Below, piece by piece: positions 26,928 through 36,269 of a DNA stretch of 64,000 nucleotides; within the stretch, counting starts at the first letter, position 1, and each line of letters starts with the position of its first letter. This stretch comes from an uncultured Lachnospiraceae bacterium (GTDB lineage Bacteria > Bacillota > Clostridia > Lachnospirales > Lachnospiraceae). Under the pieces are notes generated by a model. The model was not told the origin of the DNA, ran no database searches, and saw only the letters and a program-made list of their open reading frames with translations. The stretch covers positions 58,679-122,678 of the forward strand of contig CANRBX010000003.1 of assembly GCA_947628955.1 (NCBI GenBank), in the 5' to 3' direction. A program made the position numbers and the translations under genes.

Positions 26928-28586
26928 ATGACAAAGAGCCGGATAATCATTCCAAGCGCCAAACTTGTACCGGAAGAACTGTGGAGTATCGGAAAACTCC
27001 CTGGAATCATATATCCCATAAATCAGAAAATTGTTTTTGACTATTTATATGAGCAGTACAAAAATTTTTCCAATATAGATATTATTTGTTATGAAAAAGA
27101 GGAAAAAGTACGGCGCAGGCTTGATAAATACAGAAAAAGCAACATAAGGATAAAAACCCTTGATTCTTTAAGTGATCTGGGGCATACTGTATATTTCGCT
27201 CTCAATGATGTGATGGAATCTGTAATAATAAATTTCGCAGATACGATAGTTATGGACGACATAGCTATGATTGCTGGCACAGATGCATTTTTTTGTCATG
27301 AAGGCTATATGTCAGAAACCTGGACCTATTTCGACGAGAAAAGCGGCAGCATAACTGATATTTATGACAAAAAATCAATTGATTCAGATACGAAGAAAAG
27401 GCTCTTTGTCGGCGTATTTAGCATATTGGACAGCAGATATTTCAGAAGCTGTCTTGAAGAGTCTTTTACAAAAAAAGAAATTGGTATGAGCACATTCTAT
27501 TTTGCTTTGCAGTTATATAGTGCAAAATACCCGATGAGAGCAATCTCAACAGAAAACTGGTTTGATGTTGGACATCAGGACAATTATTATAATTCAAGGC
27601 TTGAGGTAAAGGCAAGAGAATTCAACCATATATCCATTGACAAAAATAGGGGAATCCTAAGGAAGTCCAGCGATGATAAAGACAAGTTTGTCGGTGAAAT
27701 AAAGTGGTATCTGAAGCTTCCAGGTGACATTGAATATGTTAGACCAAGGATTTTTGACTATTCTACGTCATATGATAGTCCTTATGTGGCAATGGAGTAT
27801 TATTCATACCATACCCTGCATGAACTGTTTTTATACGGCGATTTGGAAAGACAACAATGGATAGACATATTTAACCGTGTCAGATTTGTTTGCGACGATT
27901 TTAAGAGATATACCGTAGAAGATGAAAAAATACTTTCATCTTTGGAAGAAATGTATCTTACAAAAACACTTCAAAGATTTGATAAACTCAAAAACGATAG
28001 CCGATTCCGTTGCTTTTTCGAAAGAAGCATTACAGTTAACGGAAAAGAATATATTAATCTCAATGCAATAAACAAGCTGTTAAAGAAAATTATTCCGGAG
28101 CATCTCTACGATGTTGAAAGGTTTACGATCATTCACGGTGATCTTTGCTTTGCCAATATTATGGTCGACAGTAATTTGTCTTTTATCAAGGTGATAGATC
28201 CTCGCGGGAAATTCGGTGCGTTTGACATCTACGGCGATCCGCGATATGAACTCGCAAAGCTGTTCCATAGCGTTGATGGCAAGTATGATTACATCATTAA
28301 AGACTTGTTTGAAACGAGCTATAATATCGAAAGTGCGGAAATTGTTTACAGTATAAATGAAAGAAAGAATAGTTTTGATTTATATAAGGTTTTCCTAGAG
28401 ACATTCAGAGAAGAAATAGGCAGTAATTTAAAAAAAATAGAACTTATAGAGTCACTGCTGTTTTTGAGCATGATTCCGCTTCATAATGAAAGTCTGGAGC
28501 ATCAGATGGTTATGCTCGGAACTGGTCTTGATATTCTTAACCGGGTAGTTGACATTACGGCAAGTGGAGGTAATAAAGGTGTTTGA
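26928..28586 (+). CDS. Two-domain protein: nucleotidyltransferase-like N terminus, choline/aminoglycoside-kinase-like C terminus
   Basis: 552 residues from ATG 26928 (AAGGTGG upstream). The N terminus RIIIPSAKLVPEELWSIGKL then lists features of the sugar nucleotidyltransferase fold (ENWFDVGHQDNYYNSR at about residue 215). The C-terminal half has the APH/ChoK signature: FTIIHGDLCFANIMVD (Brenner-type motif) and KVIDPRGKFGAFDIYGDP (the Asp that binds Mg). It thus resembles a fused NTP-transferase and small-molecule kinase, as in the LicA/LicC idea for choline activation. With the HAD and second NTP-transferase next to it, it probably makes a nucleotide-activated substituent. The substrate is not clear. 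Confidence 0.7.
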   Translation: MTKSRIIIPSAKLVPEELWSIGKLPGIIYPINQKIVFDYLYEQYKNFSNIDIICYEKEEKVRRRLDKYRKSNIRIKTLDSLSDLGHTVYFALNDVMESVIINFADTIVMDDIAMIAGTDAFFCHEGYMSETWTYFDEKSGSITDIYDKKSIDSDTKKRLFVGVFSILDSRYFRSCLEESFTKKEIGMSTFYFALQLYSAKYPMRAISTENWFDVGHQDNYYNSRLEVKAREFNHISIDKNRGILRKSSDDKDKFVGEIKWYLKLPGDIEYVRPRIFDYSTSYDSPYVAMEYYSYHTLHELFLYGDLERQQWIDIFNRVRFVCDDFKRYTVEDEKILSSLEEMYLTKTLQRFDKLKNDSRFRCFFERSITVNGKEYINLNAINKLLKKIIPEHLYDVERFTIIHGDLCFANIMVDSNLSFIKVIDPRGKFGAFDIYGDPRYELAKLFHSVDGKYDYIIKDLFETSYNIESAEIVYSINERKNSFDLYKVFLETFREEIGSNLKKIELIESLLFLSMIPLHNESLEHQMVMLGTGLDILNRVVDITASGGNKGV

Positions 28587-28977
28587 TGAGTATTCGTTTG
28601 TATTTGATATTGACGGAACGCTGTGCCCGATAAAGAAAAAAGACGAAAGATACGAAGACCTTGTCCCATATAAAAACATGGTAAACAAGCTCCGATATTA
28701 TAAGGAAAACGGCGCAAAAATCGTTCTGTTCACTTCAAGAAACATGAATTCTTATAATGGAAATATAGGAGTAATTAATAAGAAAACGGCGAAGATCCTT
28801 TTGGAATGGCTTGACAAATGGGATATTCCCTATGATGAGATAATATACGGCAAGCCCTGGCCTGGTCATAAAGGGTTCTATATAGATGACAGAACGGTAA
28901 GACCCGATGAATTTTTGACATGCAGCGTAGACGAGCTTGACGAAATCTGCAATAAATCAAAGGAAATGATTGAGTAG
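28579..28977 (+). CDS. HAD-superfamily phosphatase of capsule biosynthesis
   Basis: 132 residues. GTG 28579 is chosen: GGAGG lies at the correct distance and the gene then overlaps the preceding stop by 8 bases. FVFDIDGTLCPIKKK is HAD motif I, KIVLFTSRNM motif II, and YGKPWPGHKGFYIDDRTVRP covers the Lys and motif III/IV region. It has no cap domain, so a small phosphorylated sugar or headgroup is the likely substrate. It is wedged between two nucleotidyltransferase-like genes. Confidence 0.82.
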   Translation: MFDEYSFVFDIDGTLCPIKKKDERYEDLVPYKNMVNKLRYYKENGAKIVLFTSRNMNSYNGNIGVINKKTAKILLEWLDKWDIPYDEIIYGKPWPGHKGFYIDDRTVRPDEFLTCSVDELDEICNKSKEMIE

Positions 28978-28988
28978 AGGTATTGGAT

Positions 28989-29708
28989 ATGACAGTGATT
29001 ATTACGATGGCAGGGCTTGGCACGAGATTTAGAAAAGCCGGGTATAACTGCCCGAAATACAGGATAGAAGCAAAAGGAAAGACACTTTTTGACTGGTCGA
29101 TAGACAGTCTTGTCGGATATAACAAAAACGTTTCAAAGTATATTTTTGTTGTTCGCAAAGAAGATGACAGTGAAAAGTTTATCCGTGAACATATGGCAAA
29201 CTATGGCATTCAAAATATTGAAATCCTTGGTATAGATTACAGAACCGACGGACAGGCGACTACTTGTCTGCTCGCCATTCCTTACTGCAATCCCGATGAG
29301 GAGATAATGGTTTACAACATCGATACCTATGTGGAACCAAATGAAATGAAATATGAGGATATTTCAGGCGATGGACACATCCCCTGCTTTCATGCTGATG
29401 GGAATCATTGGAGCTTTGCAAAGCTGGATGACGAAGGAAACGTGATTGAAGTCAGGGAGAAAGAGCGCATTTCGGACAACTGTACACTTGGAGCATATTA
29501 TTTCAAATCGGCAAGGCTGTATCAGAAGCTGTATGAAGAATATTACGCCGACGATAGCAGGATGGAAAAAAGTGAAAAATATATTGCGCCGCTTTATAAT
29601 TACATGATTGAGCAAGGCATGAAAGTTACCATCAGTATTGTAGAGGCAAAGAAAGTTCATGTACTTGGGACACCGGAGGAATTGAAGGTATTTTTGAGTA
29701 CAAAGTAA
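28989..29708 (+). CDS. Sugar/headgroup nucleotidyltransferase (NTP_transferase family)
   Basis: 239 residues from ATG 28989. VIITMAGLGTRFRKAGYNCP is the glycine-rich nucleotide loop, followed by KYRIEAKGKTLFDWSI, YNIDTYVEP (metal-binding Asp) and NCTLGAYYFKS. It resembles the small nucleotidyltransferases of capsule loci such as the Cj1416 type in Campylobacter, which activate phosphorylated headgroups with CTP. The resemblance is from motif memory. Gene order suggests that it works with the kinase-like protein and the HAD phosphatase. Confidence 0.78.
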   Translation: MTVIITMAGLGTRFRKAGYNCPKYRIEAKGKTLFDWSIDSLVGYNKNVSKYIFVVRKEDDSEKFIREHMANYGIQNIEILGIDYRTDGQATTCLLAIPYCNPDEEIMVYNIDTYVEPNEMKYEDISGDGHIPCFHADGNHWSFAKLDDEGNVIEVREKERISDNCTLGAYYFKSARLYQKLYEEYYADDSRMEKSEKYIAPLYNYMIEQGMKVTISIVEAKKVHVLGTPEELKVFLSTK

Positions 29709-29936
29709 CATAGATTTTTTGTAAAAAGAGAATTTACATGTCAAATAAAATATGTAATGCCATGAGTCTATTAAATAATAGATTGCGCTTATCAATGGAG
29801 AAAAAAGCAGCTCATATGGGGAAGAACACAGTTGCGAGAGAATAGAAAGGATATTTGTTAAGAAAGAGAAGTGTATTTAGTGGAAAGTGAAAAGCAGATT
29901 TACTATTGACAATAGCGATTCCAATATACAACAGAA

Positions 29937-30490
29937 AGAACTTGTTTCTAATCTGTCATCTGGCGGATTTTATATTATGAGAAAATACTATAAGACGATG
30001 GAAATCTATTATAATAAAAAATTGAGGAAATCACTTGGAAGATATAAATATAATTTCTGGTTCAATGAGCTGCAGGTATATAAATGCTTATATTTAGTGG
30101 ATTTTTTTAAATGGCTAAAAGGTTTTGATAATGAAAAAATATATAACACTTGAGATTGCTTTGAGTACTATGTTTTTTATGCGTATTTATGTTTGGCGAA
30201 CAAATAGTTGTGATTTTTAAGTATTGGTGGTCTTAATGAGTTCATGTTCGCTTTCAGTCCTAAAAAAAAGAACAGATTATGAAAAAATAAAGGTGTATTG
30301 TACATCTTCGGAAAGAGCCAATTCGGAAGATATTGTAATGAGATTTCATCTGGACCGTACCACGCAGACTGGAGACCATGGATATGTACACGAAAAAATT
30401 CCCAGTATGCGCTTGTATGCGAAGCAGATTATCAAAAGATATTTAATACTTATAAAAGAGATTTCGGAAATGTTGCAGGAACAAAGATAA
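29937..30490 (+). pseudogene. Decayed copy of the 25822-26757 glycosyltransferase gene
   Basis: From LVSNLSSGGFYIMRK onward the sequence tracks the intact gene closely, then hits TGA at 30151 (the intact gene has TGGGCT there), loses frame near 30200, and resumes in another frame as VLMSSCSL and, after 30290, CTSSERANSEDIVMRFHLD through to EISEMLQEQR. The first ~130 codons are missing. Stops and small deletions show that it is not functional. It sits in front of wzx. Confidence 0.85.
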
Positions 30491-30521
30491 TAAAAAATAT
30501 AAAAAATAATCTATCGTTTGC

Positions 30522-31985
30522 ATGGGGAATACAGTGGTACGAAAAAGTATAAAGAGAAATTTCACATTTAATGTAATATACCAAATTTTGAATATTATTA
30601 CTCCCTTGATAACAGCTCCTTATTTATCAAGAACGCTTAGCGCAGATGGCGTCGGAACAGTTAGTTTTGCGGAATCGGTTGTATCTTATTTTACGTTATT
30701 TGCTGCTCTTGGTATAACTTCCTATGGACAGAGAGAGATATCATATGTTCAGGATGACATCTGTAAAAGAAGCGTGGTTTTCTGGAATGCCAAGATATTT
30801 GAGTTTTGTACGTCAGGCATAGCCCTACTTATATATATTTTTTTTGGATTTATAAAACAAGAGGTAAACAGTATTTATATTATATTATCTTTGAATATTG
30901 TTGCGGTGTTTTTTGATATTACATGGTTTTTTCAAGGGCTAGAGGAGTTTGGTAAAATTGTTGTCAGAAATATAGCTATCAGGATCGTTAATATTGTTTT
31001 CGTTTTTGGCTTTATTAAGGGAAGAGAGGATATCTGGCTTTACGCGTTTGGTCTGGGGATATTCGCGGTACTGGGAAATCTTTCCTTATGGACATATCTT
31101 CCAAAGTATATTGAACATGTTTGTTTTACTGATTTGAACCCTTTTCGAGATGCAAAGATTGTTTTGTCATTATTTGTCCCTACGATTGCTGTTCAGATAT
31201 ATACTGTTTTGGATAAAACGATGATAGGAATTATAACAAGAAGTTCTTACGAGAATGGTTATTATGAACAGGCTATGAAATTGTCCAGAATATTGCAGAC
31301 ACTCGTAACTGCAATGGGGCCTGTTGTAGCTCCCAGGATTGGTTTTTATTTTGAAAAAAAAGATATATGCAGTATTCGTAGATGCATATACAGGAGTTAT
31401 CGGTTTGCGTGGTTCTTAGGGATACCAACCTGTTTGGGGCTTATGCTTGTCGCCGGGAATTTTGTTCCGTGGTTTTTTGGTGCAGGTTATGATAAGGTAA
31501 TACCGCTTTTGCGGATCCTTGCTATTTTAGTGGTAGTAATAGGAATAAATAATGTGATCAGTGTGCAGTACCTTATTCCAACTAAGCGTCAGAATTTACT
31601 GACAGCCACTTTGATGGCAGGTGCCGCAACTAATTTTATTATGAATACCGTGTTGATTCATTATTTCCAGTCAATAGGAGCTGCCGTCGCGTCTGTGATC
31701 GCAGAATCTGTGATTGCAATAGTCCAATTAATACTTTTAAAGAGGGAGATATCGCCAATTCAGGTTTTTAAAGAAGGGACACATTATTATATTGCGGGAG
31801 CAATTATGCTAGTTACGTTGATGCCATTTGCGAAAGTGCTAGAACCATCCCCGATCCATACTTTTGTGCTTGTTGCTATAGGGGTGATGACATATTTTGC
31901 TGTTTTATTTATGGAACATGATGCGTTTCTGATTTTAAATGTCAGAAATGTGATTGCAAAATGCGCTGAAATGTTTAGAAAATAA
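30522..31985 (+). CDS. Wzx-type oligosaccharide flippase
   Basis: 487 residues with about 14 hydrophobic segments. KSIKRNFTFNVIYQILNIIT then PLITAPYLSRTLSADGVGTV is the very typical N terminus of the RfbX/Wzx polysaccharide export family (MOP superfamily). A GITSYGQREIS segment and a FFQGLEEF loop are also characteristic. It flips the lipid-linked repeat unit to the outer face for Wzy polymerisation. The start ATG 30522 has no good ribosome site; a GTG at 30534 is an alternative. Confidence 0.93.
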   Translation: MGNTVVRKSIKRNFTFNVIYQILNIITPLITAPYLSRTLSADGVGTVSFAESVVSYFTLFAALGITSYGQREISYVQDDICKRSVVFWNAKIFEFCTSGIALLIYIFFGFIKQEVNSIYIILSLNIVAVFFDITWFFQGLEEFGKIVVRNIAIRIVNIVFVFGFIKGREDIWLYAFGLGIFAVLGNLSLWTYLPKYIEHVCFTDLNPFRDAKIVLSLFVPTIAVQIYTVLDKTMIGIITRSSYENGYYEQAMKLSRILQTLVTAMGPVVAPRIGFYFEKKDICSIRRCIYRSYRFAWFLGIPTCLGLMLVAGNFVPWFFGAGYDKVIPLLRILAILVVVIGINNVISVQYLIPTKRQNLLTATLMAGAATNFIMNTVLIHYFQSIGAAVASVIAESVIAIVQLILLKREISPIQVFKEGTHYYIAGAIMLVTLMPFAKVLEPSPIHTFVLVAIGVMTYFAVLFMEHDAFLILNVRNVIAKCAEMFRK

Positions 31986-32041
31986 GAACCGTTATTGGAT
32001 GCGTCTGTTACATCTAACGATAGTAAAAGTCAGGAAGATAT

Positions 32042-32195
32042 ATGGTTGTATTAATTCCATCAGCTAAACTTATACCGGAAGAACTTCAGAATATAGGCAA
32101 ATTACCGCCAGTTTTCTATCCGCTAAATAAAGGGCCATATTTGACTATCTTTTTAACAATATAACGCCCAAATGGATAAAATTAAGTAGAAGCCG
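32042..32195 (+). pseudogene. Truncated 5' end of the nucleotidyltransferase/kinase gene (duplicate)
   Basis: ATG 32042 reads VLIPSAKLIPEELQNIGKL then PPVFYPLNK, matching IIPSAKLVPEELWSIGKL and PGIIYPINQK of the 26928 gene. After AATAAAG the match continues in a shifted frame as AIFDYLFNN (compare VFDYLYEQ) and then fades. A frameshift and loss of ~95 percent of the gene show that it is a remnant of a duplication that also produced the 29937 pseudogene. Confidence 0.75.
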
Positions 32196-32311
32196 CGGAT
32201 TGAATGTTATAATTCCGCATAAATCCAGAGATTGTAGGATGCAGAATAAATTCCATATTCAAGTATTTCTAATTTTTATTAGATTATCTATTAAGAGTTA
32301 ACAGGAGAACC

Positions 32312-33388
32312 ATGAGAGATATCGTAATAATGATTCCAGCCTATAATCCAGACGAAAAATTTATAACATTGGTAAAAAATCTGAATGAGAACGGATATAC
32401 GAATATTATTGTTATAAATGATGGAAGCCGAAATGATACACTTCACTTTTTTACAGAGGCAGAAAAACGATATTACTGTGACATTGTTTCACATAGTATT
32501 AATCTGGGACAGGGAAGAGCATATAAGACTGGTTTCAATCATTTTTTGCTGAAATATAAAGGGGGGGGGTATACTGACGTAATCGGAATTATTCAATGTG
32601 ATTGCGACGGCCAGCATTGTGTCGAGGATATAAACAGATGCGCGGAACTCCTGCACAAGAATCAGGAGAGTTTCATTCTAGGTGTCAGGGATTTCTCAGA
32701 TAAGAAAATTCCCTTTCGCAGCAGGTTTGGAAACCATTGTACGAATGTTATATTTAAAATATTCTGTGGTATTGATGTTAAAGACACCCAAACAGGATTA
32801 AAAGGAATTCCAGTATCATTTATCCCCATCCTTATGCAAACTCCGGGAGAGAGATTTGAATATGCAAGTAGTGTGCTGCTGGAAATAAAGAAGCAGGGAA
32901 TCAAGATCCTACAGTTCCCGATACATACCATTTATATTAACGGTAATGAAACCTCCCACTTCAATCCATTGTTGGATTCGGTACGCATTTATTCACTGAT
33001 ATTGAAGTTTTTAATGTCATCGCTATCCGCATTCATCGTTGATATTGTAGCATTCAGTATCTTTCTTACAGTTACGAAGGGGATTCTGCCGACAGGTCAT
33101 ATCATCATATCAACGTACTTGGCCAAGATAGTATCATGTGCATATTCTTTTATTGTTAATAAAAATTATGTTTTTGAACGAGGGTCAGCGAAAAGAAACA
33201 CTGTAATAAAATATATAATTCTTTGCGTGATTCAGGCATCGTTTTCTGGTTTTATTACGAATACACTGGTGAGTGTTCTGCGGTGGAATGAGGTTTTATG
33301 TAAGATTATTACGGATACGTTGTTGTTTTTTATCAGCTTCCAGGTACAGAACAGATGGGTGTTTAAAAATGATTGCGAGGAAGAATAA
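32312..33388 (+). CDS. GT2 glycosyltransferase fused to a GtrA-like membrane domain, containing a G9 run
   Basis: 358 residues. The N-terminal ~220 residues are a GT-A family 2 domain: IVIMIPAYNPDEKF, IIVINDGSRND, IIQCDCDGQH (D-x-D metal site) and KDTQTGLKG. The C-terminal ~130 residues have four hydrophobic helices with VNKNYVFERG and QNRWVFKND, the GtrA-like pattern. Such fusions make polyprenyl-phosphate sugars and help move them across the membrane for late side-branch addition. Nine G at 32561-32569 encode GGG; one G more or less gives a stop within 2-4 codons after the run, before the D-x-D site. The gene is ON here. Confidence 0.88.
   Translation: MRDIVIMIPAYNPDEKFITLVKNLNENGYTNIIVINDGSRNDTLHFFTEAEKRYYCDIVSHSINLGQGRAYKTGFNHFLLKYKGGGYTDVIGIIQCDCDGQHCVEDINRCAELLHKNQESFILGVRDFSDKKIPFRSRFGNHCTNVIFKIFCGIDVKDTQTGLKGIPVSFIPILMQTPGERFEYASSVLLEIKKQGIKILQFPIHTIYINGNETSHFNPLLDSVRIYSLILKFLMSSLSAFIVDIVAFSIFLTVTKGILPTGHIIISTYLAKIVSCAYSFIVNKNYVFERGSAKRNTVIKYIILCVIQASFSGFITNTLVSVLRWNEVLCKIITDTLLFFISFQVQNRWVFKNDCEEE
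32561..32569 (+). repeat. G9 homopolymer inside the GT2-GtrA gene
   Basis: Nine consecutive G between AAATATAAA and TATACTGACG. With G8 the frame reads GGGILT and stops; with G10 it reads GGGVY and stops. Either change would remove most of the enzyme. Confidence 0.75.
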
Positions 33389-33389
33389 A

Positions 33390-35330
33390 GTGAAGGATTA
33401 TATGCTGGAAAACAGGAAAGCATTGCTTAAAAGTCTTTTTTTTCTATTGATGATTTGCGCATATACAGTCAATGTATCATTGCATACACAGGCTTTATTT
33501 TACATAATGCTATTTGTAGCGTTGTTTTTAGTGCTGCTTTATTGCCGTAAATTAGATTTGCCTGCCGTCAGGGCATCTGTATTTATATCTTTCTACATAT
33601 GGGTTGGATATGATGAGAACTGTTACATTTTTGAGGATATATCTGTTTACAGCAGATATTTTTATTTTCTCATTACTATCCTGTTAGGCATATATCTATA
33701 TTGCAGCTGGAATAATAATAAAAATGAAAATAGAAAACACTTCTTATCTACACTTCTTGTTGAGTTCGTATTCTGGGGGTATGCCATACTTTATAAAATC
33801 GAAACAGGAACGGCTCCGATTTTTGAAACGATAGTTTTATCTGGCATTTTTTATATATGGTCAAAAGTATTGCTTGACGCCTCACTATGCCTGGTAGAAA
33901 TTATTGTAACTCAGATAAAAATTACAAACATAAATAAGCAAAATTACCGTCGAATCTGGCTTACTATATTTGCAATTCTAATCACAGGCGGAGGTTTATT
34001 TTCTGTCTTGTTCTATCCTGGAGTGATTTCGCCAGATACTATGGATATATATCAGGCAGCCATGAACTTGGGGGATATAGCTTCTCGTACAGATATCCAT
34101 TCTTTTGCATATACTTTTTTGGAATGGATTATTTTTTCTGTTTGTGATAGCTTTTATTTTCTGACATGGATGATGCTGATTGCGTTCTCTGCTGCCTGGG
34201 CTTCTTTTATGACCAATATATGCAGGCTTGGCCTAAACCGCAGGATTGCCTACGCTGTAACATTCACCTGGCTTTTAGTGCCAAGCAGTTTGTATATGCT
34301 GATTTCGACATGGAAAGATGTGCCATTTACAGTTTGCCTGATGGTTGCATCCAACATGTTCATGAAGATGAGTGCTCTGGATGGCGAGTTTATGGTGAAG
34401 GGTCGTGATTACGTTATATTAGCTGTGAGTCTGATCGGGGCTGCACTTTTCCGGTCAAATGGACAGTTTGTTTTAGCCGTACTTGTTATTATATTTCTAT
34501 TATATGCACTGAAATTTCAAAAGCGGGCGATATATCGGATGTTTTTAGCTGTGGCCGCAGCAGGTATTACTGTTTTGTTGATCAAGGTTCCGATATATCA
34601 TGCTTTACAGGTAAAAGGGACACCGGCAAGTTTCGCGTCAATACCATTTGTTGATGGTATATGGGAAAATGTGATGTATGGAGAGCAGTCAGACCTGCCT
34701 GCTAATGTGGTGGCCTTTATAGAAGATGAAATTTCACCAGTTAATGAATTCAGAGAATCTTATTTAGAAGGCCGATTTTACAATGAATACTTTCCGAATG
34801 GATTTGATAAGTTTACGCAGGCTAAGGACGCATGGATTACATGCCTGAAGAATAACCCTTTTATTACGCTTATGGCGAGATTGAAAAAGAATTATAATTC
34901 ATGGTCGGTATTTCCGAGAGAAAAAGTTTATCTTAATACCGGCTATATTCAGGAACTGGGTGATTATACAGATTTAAACTATCTTTCAGTTCCACTTTTT
35001 AAGACAGCAAGACATGTTTTTGGAATCTTTTATTCTGACAGATGGCTGTATGGAGATTTTTGCTATATTATTGCCCGTGGAGGATGGAATATTTTTCTGT
35101 GGGTTTTATTTGGATTTTTCCTGAATAAGAAAAAAATGAGAAACCGCAAAATTATTATTATTCCGGCAGCGGCTAATTCTGTAGCGATGCTGATTGCATG
35201 CTGTTATCCGGATTATAGGTACACATATCCGATGTATGTTCTTACAGTGTTGTATGTACTGTATATTCTTCAGGCATGTGCAATGCAGGAAGATAGAAAT
35301 GGGCATAGCACGGAATTCTCTGTTGAATGA
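33390..35330 (+). CDS. Large multi-pass membrane protein, glycosyltransferase-39-like (DUF6020-type)
   Basis: About 646 residues. GTG 33390 after GAGGAAG is preferred; ATG 33369 and ATG 33402 are in the same frame. Twelve or more hydrophobic segments are visible. The loop FYPGVISPDTMDIYQAAMN with DIHSFAYTFLEW and TWKDVPF is the family mark I associate with DUF6020 proteins, which are thought to use polyprenyl-phosphate sugars outside the membrane. It follows directly on a GT2-GtrA gene of the kind that would supply such a donor, so the two could add a side-branch sugar. Confidence 0.7.
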   Translation: MKDYMLENRKALLKSLFFLLMICAYTVNVSLHTQALFYIMLFVALFLVLLYCRKLDLPAVRASVFISFYIWVGYDENCYIFEDISVYSRYFYFLITILLGIYLYCSWNNNKNENRKHFLSTLLVEFVFWGYAILYKIETGTAPIFETIVLSGIFYIWSKVLLDASLCLVEIIVTQIKITNINKQNYRRIWLTIFAILITGGGLFSVLFYPGVISPDTMDIYQAAMNLGDIASRTDIHSFAYTFLEWIIFSVCDSFYFLTWMMLIAFSAAWASFMTNICRLGLNRRIAYAVTFTWLLVPSSLYMLISTWKDVPFTVCLMVASNMFMKMSALDGEFMVKGRDYVILAVSLIGAALFRSNGQFVLAVLVIIFLLYALKFQKRAIYRMFLAVAAAGITVLLIKVPIYHALQVKGTPASFASIPFVDGIWENVMYGEQSDLPANVVAFIEDEISPVNEFRESYLEGRFYNEYFPNGFDKFTQAKDAWITCLKNNPFITLMARLKKNYNSWSVFPREKVYLNTGYIQELGDYTDLNYLSVPLFKTARHVFGIFYSDRWLYGDFCYIIARGGWNIFLWVLFGFFLNKKKMRNRKIIIIPAAANSVAMLIACCYPDYRYTYPMYVLTVLYVLYILQACAMQEDRNGHSTEFSVE

Positions 35331-35345
35331 CAGGAGGAAAGCAAT

Positions 35346-36269
35346 ATGCCAGTTAGGATTAGAAGTTTTGGGGGTCCATTGATCTGGTGGATGAGAAAGC
35401 ATCATTCAGGGCTGACTTCGAGGATAGTCCTGTCAACTGTGGGAGCAACCAGAAGAACGAAAATACAAAATTATATAAACAGTTTTCTATCGGCAGAAGC
35501 AACACCATCATTTCGATTTTTAATGTTAGAAACAATCAACCGTTGTAACGGGGTTTGTTCATTTTGTCCAGCAGCTGCAGGAACGGACAAGCGGCCCTAT
35601 AAAAGAATGGAGGAATCACTGTTGGGCAAGATAATAACAGAACTCGCTGAAAGAAACTGGGTTGGTACTATTTTTTTACAGGTAAATAATGAACCATTGT
35701 TGGATAATCGCTTGTTTACCTTCGCAAAGGAAATCAGAAACAGACTTTCCCACTGCAGAATCTGTATCATTACGAACGGAACATTGCTTGATATTGCTAA
35801 GCTAAAAAAAATGATTCTTTTGGTTGATGAAATAGTTGTGAATGACTATAGCGAAACATATAATCTGAGTCCGAACATTAAGAAAATATATTCGTATGTC
35901 CTCCATCATAAAGCAGAATTTATGACTATGAATATCATCATTGCCAGAAGATACAATAAGGAGATTCTGGCAACAAGGGCGGGAACGGCACCTAATAAAC
36001 CATATAAAAATAATAACGTAAATTCACCTTGTATTTATCCATTTACCGATATGATTATATTTCCGGATGGCAAGGTTGGAATGTGTTGTAACGATTGCTT
36101 CGAGATGACCAATTTTGGAGATGTGAATAGAGAAAATATATTTGATATATGGGGAAATGAGAAATTTACAGAATTACGTAACAGAATGGCAAAAGGACGT
36201 AGCGCTTATCCTTTTTGCGTGGAATGTGATGTGGTAGATGCCGGGAGCCGGGAAAAGATTATACAATAA
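35346..36269 (+). CDS. Radical SAM/SPASM domain protein
   Basis: 307 residues. ETINRCNGVCSFCPAAAG carries the radical SAM C-x3-C-x2-C cluster motif. The C-terminal SPASM-like part has SPCIYPFTDMIIFPDGKVGM, then CCNDC and PFCVEC, giving extra cysteines for auxiliary Fe-S clusters. N-terminal ~45 residues are basic. Radical SAM proteins in polysaccharide loci modify sugars or their carriers, but the substrate here is unknown. AGGAGG precedes ATG 35346. It is the last capsule-type gene on this strand. Confidence 0.85.
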   Translation: MPVRIRSFGGPLIWWMRKHHSGLTSRIVLSTVGATRRTKIQNYINSFLSAEATPSFRFLMLETINRCNGVCSFCPAAAGTDKRPYKRMEESLLGKIITELAERNWVGTIFLQVNNEPLLDNRLFTFAKEIRNRLSHCRICIITNGTLLDIAKLKKMILLVDEIVVNDYSETYNLSPNIKKIYSYVLHHKAEFMTMNIIIARRYNKEILATRAGTAPNKPYKNNNVNSPCIYPFTDMIIFPDGKVGMCCNDCFEMTNFGDVNRENIFDIWGNEKFTELRNRMAKGRSAYPFCVECDVVDAGSREKIIQ

